Origin: UBA5078 sp033721235
GTDB taxonomy: Bacteria; Pseudomonadota; Gammaproteobacteria; Pseudomonadales; Pseudohongiellaceae
Length of the DNA: 64,000 bases
Assembly (NCBI GenBank): GCA_033721235.1
Contig: JAWWAY010000001.1
Span: 62,001 to 126,000, forward strand
Direction of reading: 5' to 3'
Shown here in pieces: positions 58,228-64,000 of the stretch. A program made the translations under genes and the position numbers. The notes below the pieces were generated by a model. That model saw only the letters and a program-made list of their open reading frames with translations, was not told the DNA's origin and ran no database searches. The first letter of the stretch is position 1. Every line of letters starts with the position of its first letter.

Positions 58228-60603
58228 ATGGCGTTCAATATTAGCAATGCACGCATTACCCGCTTCTTGATGCAGGGGCAGCGCCTACCGGTATTCCTTG
58301 GGGTTGTGATTACGCTCATACTGACATGGCTCAGCCTTGCGCCATCACGGGGCTTTGATTCCCTCATCAGCCGCCTCGACAATCTTATCTACGACCAGCG
58401 CTTAAATATCATGCCTAAGCCAGAGCGCAATATGAATTTTAATATTGTGGTGGTAGATATTGATGAGAAAAGCCTACAAGCCGAGGGCCATTGGCCTTGG
58501 GATCGTTTTAAGATTGGGCGGCTAATTGAGACTCTCGATAAGTACGGTGCATTGGTAACCGGCTTCGATATTAACTTTCCCGAGGCGCAGCGCAATGCTG
58601 TGGATGACGTTTTGTCGCGCCTTGGAGACGAGCAAATAAGTGCTGAGGCGGCGCAGCAGTTGCGGGCAGTGCAGGATGCCTTGGATGCCAATGAGTATAT
58701 GGCTCAGGCAATCGCTAATACAGCAATGGATGTGGCACTGGCGATCTCCTTTAACCCGGTTGAGGACGTCCAGTACGGGATGCTGCCAGATCCCATTGTG
58801 GGTATTGACGAGGAAATCATAGACTCCTTGACTCTACATAATATGCGCGGGTTTTCCGCCAATATTCCAGTGCTGCAAGAGGCCACGGAACGCTTCGGGG
58901 TGATGAGTGCTGGCACTATGAACCAGATGCCCGATGAAGACGGAGTAGTGCGCAGAGTACCACTGGTTGTTCGTTATGGTGGGGCGCTTTATCCAACGCT
59001 TTCTTTGGAGATGGTGCGGCTATTTTACTACGAAGATTATTTCGAGCTGCTCACAGAATCGATTGGTAATATTGAGCGCGTATCCGGCATTCGAATTGGT
59101 CCAAGCGGGACCCGCTATAATATTGCCACCGACGAGAGGGCGCAGGTTATTGTGCCCTACGTGGGGAGTTCCTGGCTCAGTGGGGAGGGCAAATATCCCT
59201 ATGTTTCCGCCACTGATGTTTTGAATGAGCGCGTAGATCCTAGCGTTTTTGAAAATGCTCTAGTGCTGGTTGGGACAACCTCCACTGGCATGTTCGATTT
59301 GCGTTCAACGCCAGTTGGTGCCGTGTATCCGGGGGTGGAAGTCCACGCGAATATGCTTAATGCAATCCTCGATACACTAGAGGTGCCAGAGGTAGACTCC
59401 GGTAGTCAGACAGATAACGCAAGCGTGCTTAGTGGTTTGTCGCGCGAGAATGCACCGCGTTTTCCCTATAAGCCAAGCTGGGAACAGTTTGCTATTTTTA
59501 CGACTATCTTAAGTCTAGGCTTGATACTCAGTGTATTGATGCCGTTCTTAGGGCCGCTTTGGCTAAGCCTCACTGGCATCAGTTTCTTGGTGGCAGCCGT
59601 TTGGTCTAACTTCATGTTGTGGTCAGTGTATAAGCTGGACATTTCTTTAACACTATTATTAATGCTTATTGTGCTGCTGACTGTGGCCAATATGGCATAT
59701 GGTTTCTTAAGTGAGCGCATGTCGAGGGAAACCATTAAAGGCATGTTCGACCAATATGTGCCACCGGCCCATATTGATGCCATGTTGGAGAATCCCGACT
59801 CCTACAGCTTCGATGGTGAAAGTAGGGAGCTGTCGGTATTGTTCTCTGATATTCGTGACTTCACGACAATCTCTGAATCCCTTTCAGCGACCGAATTAAA
59901 AACCCTTCTCAACGAATTCTTCACGCCAGTGACTGGAATTATCTTCGACCATCAAGGCACTATCGATAAATATGTGGGCGATATGGTCATGGCATTTTGG
60001 GGCGCGCCATTGGATGACCCAGAGCATCGAGTGCACGCCGTGTCAGCCGCACTAGAGATGTTAGACAAGGTAGAAGAGCTGAAAGCGCAGTTTGCTGAGA
60101 AGGGCTTCCCAGAAGTAAATATAGGCGTGGGCATCAATACGGGGCTAATGAACGTCGGCGACATGGGATCGGTATATCGCCGCTCCTATACCGTTTTGGG
60201 AGATGCCGTGAACCTTGGCTCTCGTCTTGAGGGACTCACCAAGTTCTACGGTATCAAGCTGTTGATAGGAGAGAACACCGAGAAAGAGCTCAGTGGATAC
60301 GTCTGCCGCCTAATCGATAAAGTGAAGGTAAAGGGTAAAGACACCGCTATTAAAGCCTATGAGCCTTTATGCCGTGAATCAGAGGCCTCTGAGGAGCTTC
60401 TGGCGAGGGTGGCTGCCTATCACAAGGCATTAGATTGCTACCTAGCTCAGCAGTGGGACGAGGCTGAGAGGGCGTTCAAGGAACTGCTTACTCAAGAGCC
60501 TGAAACTAAGCTATATACGGTCTACTTAGAGCGCATCGCCACCCTCCGTGAAGAGGTGCTGCCGCAGGACTGGGATGGGGCGTTTACCCATACTTCCAAG
60601 TAG
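58228..60603 (+). CDS. CHASE2-domain adenylate/guanylate cyclase
   Basis: The protein has 791 residues. An N-terminal membrane helix (RLPVFLGVVITLILTWLSL) is followed by a periplasmic CHASE2 sensor (about 45-400, with IVVVDIDEKSLQAEGHWPWDR and GVMSAGTMNQMPDEDGVVRR), three membrane helices (about 415-500) and a class III cyclase domain. The cyclase has LSVLFSDIRDFTTISESLS and DKYVGDMVMAFWGAP with the two metal Asp residues, and GIGVGINTGLMNVGDMGS-like strands. A TPR-like C-terminal helix bundle ends it. It should make cAMP in response to an external cue. The ATG at 58228 follows AGGATAAAC; a TTG at 58198 is in frame but has no site. Confidence 0.92.
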   Translation: MAFNISNARITRFLMQGQRLPVFLGVVITLILTWLSLAPSRGFDSLISRLDNLIYDQRLNIMPKPERNMNFNIVVVDIDEKSLQAEGHWPWDRFKIGRLIETLDKYGALVTGFDINFPEAQRNAVDDVLSRLGDEQISAEAAQQLRAVQDALDANEYMAQAIANTAMDVALAISFNPVEDVQYGMLPDPIVGIDEEIIDSLTLHNMRGFSANIPVLQEATERFGVMSAGTMNQMPDEDGVVRRVPLVVRYGGALYPTLSLEMVRLFYYEDYFELLTESIGNIERVSGIRIGPSGTRYNIATDERAQVIVPYVGSSWLSGEGKYPYVSATDVLNERVDPSVFENALVLVGTTSTGMFDLRSTPVGAVYPGVEVHANMLNAILDTLEVPEVDSGSQTDNASVLSGLSRENAPRFPYKPSWEQFAIFTTILSLGLILSVLMPFLGPLWLSLTGISFLVAAVWSNFMLWSVYKLDISLTLLLMLIVLLTVANMAYGFLSERMSRETIKGMFDQYVPPAHIDAMLENPDSYSFDGESRELSVLFSDIRDFTTISESLSATELKTLLNEFFTPVTGIIFDHQGTIDKYVGDMVMAFWGAPLDDPEHRVHAVSAALEMLDKVEELKAQFAEKGFPEVNIGVGINTGLMNVGDMGSVYRRSYTVLGDAVNLGSRLEGLTKFYGIKLLIGENTEKELSGYVCRLIDKVKVKGKDTAIKAYEPLCRESEASEELLARVAAYHKALDCYLAQQWDEAERAFKELLTQEPETKLYTVYLERIATLREEVLPQDWDGAFTHTSK

Positions 60604-60703
60604 GGCGGTAACAGCCGAAAGCCATGTAAGTCAAGGCTTACAGCCTGATTTCTACAACTTAAATAAGATTGTCATAAAATATAAAACTCTTTATGAAAAC
60701 TTA

Positions 60704-60731
60704 TTGACAAGGAAGCTCAAGTCGGTAAAAT
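60704..60731 (+). promoter_or_regulatory. Promoter of the tRNA-Val/tRNA-Asp operon
   Basis: TTGACA (60704-60709) is followed after 16 bases by TAAAAT (60726-60731), then the GC-rich discriminator GCGCGTCACC, typical of growth-rate-controlled stable RNA promoters. The tRNA-Val gene starts 19 bases downstream. Confidence 0.8.
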
Positions 60732-60750
60732 GCGCGTCACCTAAACGAAC

Positions 60751-60826
60751 GGGTGTTTAGCTCAGTTGGTAGAGCGTCGCCCTTACAAGGCGAATGTCGG
60801 GGGTTCAAATCCCTCAACACCCACCA
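60751..60826 (+). tRNA. tRNA-Val(UAC)
   Basis: A 76-base cloverleaf with a CCA end encoded. The acceptor stem pairs GGGTGTT with AACACCC, the anticodon loop is CTTACAA with TAC at 60784-60786, and the T arm contains GTTCAAAT. It is the first gene of a two-tRNA operon. Confidence 0.97.
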
Positions 60827-60857
60827 AAATTTGTTTAGGTAAGTTTAGAGCATGAGT

Positions 60858-60934
60858 GGACCGGTAGTTCAGCTGGTTAGAATGCCGGCCTGTCACGCCG
60901 GAGGTCGCGGGTTCGAGTCCCGTCCGGTCCGCCA
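60858..60934 (+). tRNA. tRNA-Asp(GUC)
   Basis: A 77-base cloverleaf with encoded CCA. The acceptor stem pairs GGACCGG with CCGGTCC, the anticodon loop is CTGTCAC with GTC at 60892-60894, and the T arm contains GTTCGAGT. It lies 31 bases after tRNA-Val. Confidence 0.97.
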
Positions 60935-61098
60935 CTAAACTTTATTATCTTGCCTCTAAGTGACATCCCCAATCTTGATATCGAACATAACAGCGCATTG
61001 CTGTTAGTTGCTATTGCGTCCCTAAGCAAAGAACTCAATTTGTTTTGCAGGGCTCTATTGGACTGATAAGTTCGATGGTTTGCGACTAAAGAAATTCA

Positions 61099-62280
61099 CT
61101 AGATCGCAGCATTACCCTGTTGAAAAATACCCAGCTTTGCCTTGTAAAACTTTCTGTCACTCAAGTTGCTCGCGTGACTGATTGCGCTCAACAGTGAGCT
61201 TAGTGCTGCGTCTTGTTCGCCTAGTTTCAAGTAGGCTTTGGCAATTCCAAGGTGGGCACTGTGTAGATAGGGGGCGAGCTCAAGCGACCGCTGATAGTAT
61301 TTGATGGCACGCTGATAATCGCGCTCATCAAAGGATTGCCTAGCGAGTTGTACCCAATGATATGGGCTTGGGTCGTCTATTTTTTGCAGTTTTTCATCGA
61401 TTCTCGCGGCTTCAAGATAACGTTCATTTTCTAGCAATAGCACGCGGTAATTTTTCAGTAGCGTGAGTTTTTCTTTGGCATGTTCCAATGCAAATAAATA
61501 GAGGCTTTCTGCGGTATCGAGGTTTCCAGCTCGACGGTTAACAATGGCAAGAGTGTTTAATGCGTCGGAGCTGGCACCATCATATTTTAATGACTCGCGG
61601 GCATACCAATAGGCGGTGTTGAGATCGTTGCTTCTGAGAGCTTCGTTTGCGATGTTGCGGTAATACATGGCTTCGTATTCATTGGCTTTCATATTGCTGA
61701 TGAAACGATCACGATCGCTGGGGAAGAAGTCCATGGCAATGCCTCGCAAAATCTCCCCTGAACCTGGTTCGGCCTGGCCCTTGCTATTGAGTAATAGGGT
61801 TCTAACATGGACACCTTTCTCGACAATAGTGCCGTGAAAATCGAATACGGGAGCGGAGTCCATCAGTTGATAGGCGGTTTGGACGCCAGCCAGCTGCGCC
61901 AAGGAGGTGGTCAACATGGCTAGTGATAGACAATTGCCGCTTTTGTCTGCCAGAGTTTTGCTAGGAGCGAAGGTGTCCGTCCGGTAGTCGAAGTCATCGA
62001 TGATGCTGGCAAGATAGTTTGCAATACGTCGATACTCAGGCACGCCAGCTCTACGCGGGGCATTAAAGTAGTTAAGAAAGCTTTGTTCTTGGGCTTTGCT
62101 AAGTTTATGAACAACGCCAGAGCTTGCTATTTTGGGGCGCTTATCAAATTCTAAGTCGGAGACGCGTAGAATGTTTTCACGCGTTGCTATATCGGCACTT
62201 GGCATTGACTGGCAAGCGCTAAGAAGGAATGCGGCAAGCGTAAATAAAGCGGCAGACTTTAACAGCGGTAAACCCCTCAT
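61099..62280 (-). CDS. TPR lipoprotein with transglutaminase-like domain
   Basis: The protein has 393 residues. The signal peptide ends in FLLSACQSM with the lipidated Cys. The first half holds a transglutaminase-like core (LADKSGNCLSLAMLTTSLAQLAGV with the Cys, HVRT with a candidate His), and the second half is a TPR array (AYWYARESLKYDGASSDALN, then DYQRAIKYYQRSLELAPYLH). The ATG at 62280 follows AGGAG; the one at 62304 has none. It is probably an envelope protein with peptidoglycan- or protein-processing activity. The substrate is unknown. Confidence 0.82.
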   Translation of the reverse strand: MRGLPLLKSAALFTLAAFLLSACQSMPSADIATRENILRVSDLEFDKRPKIASSGVVHKLSKAQEQSFLNYFNAPRRAGVPEYRRIANYLASIIDDFDYRTDTFAPSKTLADKSGNCLSLAMLTTSLAQLAGVQTAYQLMDSAPVFDFHGTIVEKGVHVRTLLLNSKGQAEPGSGEILRGIAMDFFPSDRDRFISNMKANEYEAMYYRNIANEALRSNDLNTAYWYARESLKYDGASSDALNTLAIVNRRAGNLDTAESLYLFALEHAKEKLTLLKNYRVLLLENERYLEAARIDEKLQKIDDPSPYHWVQLARQSFDERDYQRAIKYYQRSLELAPYLHSAHLGIAKAYLKLGEQDAALSSLLSAISHASNLSDRKFYKAKLGIFQQGNAAI

Positions 62281-62535
62281 GAGCAACTCCTGTATAGCCC
62301 GCACTGCTTAGCTCATACATTGAGCGTAGCTTTTGCGCTGGCTCTTTTATCTTCTTTGTTATTAGTATCGATAATGCCCTTATAGTTGACCAAACAGGCT
62401 AGAAAAGCAAGATTCGGGTCGCCAATCGCAAGTTCTATGCTTAATATTGCTTGTGGGTGGTCAAGAACAGCAGGCCTAATGCTTTGTTTCACTAGACCAT
62501 GCGAGTGTCAAAATTTCGCGTTCTGAAGGGGTGTT

Positions 62536-63378
62536 ATGTCAGACTATGATCGAGTAGCTAGCGCTATGGCGTTTCTAGTGCAGGGTGCTGGCAAACAGCC
62601 TAATTTAGAGGCGGTGGCCGCTCATGTGAACCTGAGTCCTTACCATTTTCAGCGTCTTTTTTGCCGTTGGGCAGGGACTAGCCCTAAGCGCTTTCTGCAA
62701 GCCATTACCCTAGAGAGGGGCAAGGCGATGTTGGATAACTCTTACTCCCTACTACAGGCATCCCATGAGCTTGGTCTTAGCAGTAGCTCTAGGCTTCATG
62801 ATCATTTTGTGCAATTGGAAGCGGTTACCCCTGGCGAATATAAGAGCAGGGGGGAGCAGCTTTATATTCGGTACGGTGTTCACGATACTCCGCTGGGGTT
62901 GATGTTTGTTGCCATTACCCCTCGCGGCGTGTGCCGAATTGACTTCATTGAGTGCGCTAGCCCTCAACAGCAGTTGAGCGAGCTTGAAGAGCAATGGCCC
63001 AATAGCGATATTAGTGAAAGCCAGGCGCAAACGCGCTATGTAATTGATGCAATTTTTTCTTCGACTAGCCCCGCTGAACAGGCACCATTGTCGGTGCATG
63101 TTCGTGGCACAAATTTTCAGATAGCGGTATGGCGTGCATTACTTAAGATTCCGTATGCCGCCTTGGCCACCTACGGTCAGCTTGCTCAAGTAGTGGCAAA
63201 GCCGAAAGCGGCAAGAGCAGTAGGCAATGCTATTGGAGCAAACCCAGTAGCCCTGCTTATCCCTTGCCATCGAGTCATTCAGCAAAGCGGGGCGATTGGC
63301 GGCTATCGCTGGGGGCCGGCGAAAAAGCTGATGGTGCAAACTTGGGAGAGCCTGCACAACGAAGCTGTGGAGAGCTAA
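62536..63378 (+). CDS. Ada-like AraC/O6-alkylguanine-DNA alkyltransferase
   Basis: The protein has 280 residues. An AraC-type HTH pair (NLEAVAAHVNLSPYHFQRLF, then SLLQASHELGLSSSSRLHDH) is followed by an Ogt/MGMT domain with the acceptor Cys244 in LLIPCHRVIQQSGAIGGY and YGQLAQVVAKPKAARAVG. The N-terminal methylphosphotriester zinc domain of full Ada (about 80 residues) is absent, so it cannot be switched on by that route. It repairs O6-methylguanine. AAGGGG precedes the ATG. Confidence 0.92.
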   Translation: MSDYDRVASAMAFLVQGAGKQPNLEAVAAHVNLSPYHFQRLFCRWAGTSPKRFLQAITLERGKAMLDNSYSLLQASHELGLSSSSRLHDHFVQLEAVTPGEYKSRGEQLYIRYGVHDTPLGLMFVAITPRGVCRIDFIECASPQQQLSELEEQWPNSDISESQAQTRYVIDAIFSSTSPAEQAPLSVHVRGTNFQIAVWRALLKIPYAALATYGQLAQVVAKPKAARAVGNAIGANPVALLIPCHRVIQQSGAIGGYRWGPAKKLMVQTWESLHNEAVES

Positions 63379-63729
63379 TTACGGCGCTGGCGAGTAGGCC
63401 TTTGAGCTTAGTGCTAAATTTGTGTCTTTTAAAATCTAGTGAATTTCTAATGGTCATCACTGAAGTTTAAGAGACAGGGGAGTAGTGTCGCTGAACGAGA
63501 CCCTCGAGGGCAGGGATGCTCGAGTGGAGCCTACAGGGAAGTATTAATGGCGTGTCTCGATTAGCGATACTGCTTCCGTGGCTGGGCACAGATGTCCCAA
63601 GGCTGTTTTAAAAAGGTGCTAAGCCTATATTCGATATTGGGGGTAGCAATAGTGTCCAGAGCCTCTGGCTTTGAGAATGGGAATGTTCACGGTTATAGTG
63701 GGCAAAAATAATAAGGGATGCTTTAAGCA
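63379..63729. other. 350-base gap with a structured element
   Basis: No gene is seen. Its middle (63481-63574) holds a long-range inverted repeat described separately. AAGGGATG lies just before the final gene. Confidence 0.5.
63481..63574. repeat. Long-stem palindromic element
   Basis: AGTAGTGTCGCT (63481-63492) pairs with AGCGATACTGCT (63563-63574), allowing two G-U pairs. Inside it, after a GAA/ATT internal loop, CGAGAC (63496-63501) pairs with GTCTCG (63554-63559). The enclosed 52 bases contain CCCTCGAGGG and two CAGGGA motifs. It looks like a dispersed intergenic repeat or a structured RNA. Confidence 0.5.
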
Positions 63730-64000
63730 ATGGAACTATTTACAGCGATCTTGAACTCTACGAATTCCAATGGGCAGTTGGAATATTTCGCTAATTTCTT
63801 GGTGTGCCTGATGGGTTTTATTTGGGTCGTCAGTTCGCTGGGTAAAGCCGTAGACTATAATCGCTGGCATACATGGTCTGGTTTTTGGTTCTTTACAGGC
63901 CTTTACTATGCATTTCAACTCATCGCTTGGCCTAATGATTTTTGGTGGGTTCCGTTTCTATTCCTAGACTTATCTGTTTTCTTTCTTCTCTGGGGCTTTT
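63730..64000 (+). CDS. Small membrane protein, N-terminal part (runs off right edge)
   Basis: Ninety residues are visible, starting MELFTAILNSTNSNGQLEYF. Three hydrophobic segments (FLVCLMGFIWVVSSLG, SGFWFFTGLYYAFQLIAW and VPFLFLDLSVFFLLWGF) suggest an integral membrane protein rich in Trp and Phe. The frame is open to the window end. The family is not recognised. Confidence 0.6.
   Translation, partial: MELFTAILNSTNSNGQLEYFANFLVCLMGFIWVVSSLGKAVDYNRWHTWSGFWFFTGLYYAFQLIAWPNDFWWVPFLFLDLSVFFLLWGF

Overview
The window joins the right-hand two thirds of a lambda-like siphovirus prophage (position 1 to about 32,424) to ordinary gammaproteobacterial chromosome (about 32,425 to 64,000). The host genes (bamC beside dapA, a BepA-type protease, mnmC, prfB with its programmed frameshift, lysS, miaE, queD, tRNA-Val and tRNA-Asp) and the moderate GC content suggest a marine gammaproteobacterium. 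I cannot name the genus.

Prophage control region (1-5,106). A leftward operon (LuxR-type HTH protein, 37-residue membrane protein, 88-residue protein, thymidylate kinase running off the left edge) and a rightward operon headed by a Cro-like gene flank a CI/S24-type repressor and a membrane-anchored protein in the position of lambda rex. Both operons start at promoters of near-identical design, TTGACT followed by the same 7+3+7 palindrome (TAAAACA/TGTTTTA), so one repressor probably controls both, as at lambda pL and pR. A replication gene (HTH plus DnaT-like C-terminus) carries GGTGTCA iterons followed by an AT-rich stretch, a probable internal origin.

Middle region (5,119-8,998). A RuvC-like resolvase and a possible late regulator precede a separately promoted cassette: a 36-residue membrane microprotein, a P63C-domain protein and a membrane protein. 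The last is related to a second protein encoded on the opposite strand inside the early region. This cassette is my best candidate for an undescribed exclusion or defence system.

Late region (9,074-30,019). Lysis genes, HNH endonuclease, P27-family small terminase, large terminase, HK97-type portal, protease and capsid, connectors with an unexpected Rossmann-like protein inserted among them, tail tube, tail chaperones with a -1 frameshift site, a 1,483-residue tape measure, a tail protein with a propeller-like insertion, and receptor-binding-type proteins.

Right end (30,087-32,424). A Fic-domain protein with its own operators and a metzincin-type lipoprotein protease are probable lysogenic-conversion genes. 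The 3' half of a tRNA-Lys gene at 32,380-32,424 marks the attachment site. The integrase and the intact tRNA should lie left of the window.

Host part. An accessory-looking stretch (32.8-39.9 kb) holds secreted proteins of unknown role, a frameshifted alpha/beta hydrolase, a HbpS/GlcG protein, a TrmH-family methyltransferase, an S4-domain protein and several GGGGTCAGACCCC palindromes. It is followed by conserved genes: nadA, bepA-like, tusA-like, perM-like, dapA, bamC, rmuC, miaE, an LRR lipoprotein, an FKBP isomerase, an M18 aminopeptidase, mnmC, prfB, lysS, ung, an FAD reductase, queD, a CHASE2 cyclase, two tRNAs, a TPR lipoprotein, an Ada-like alkyltransferase and a partial membrane protein.
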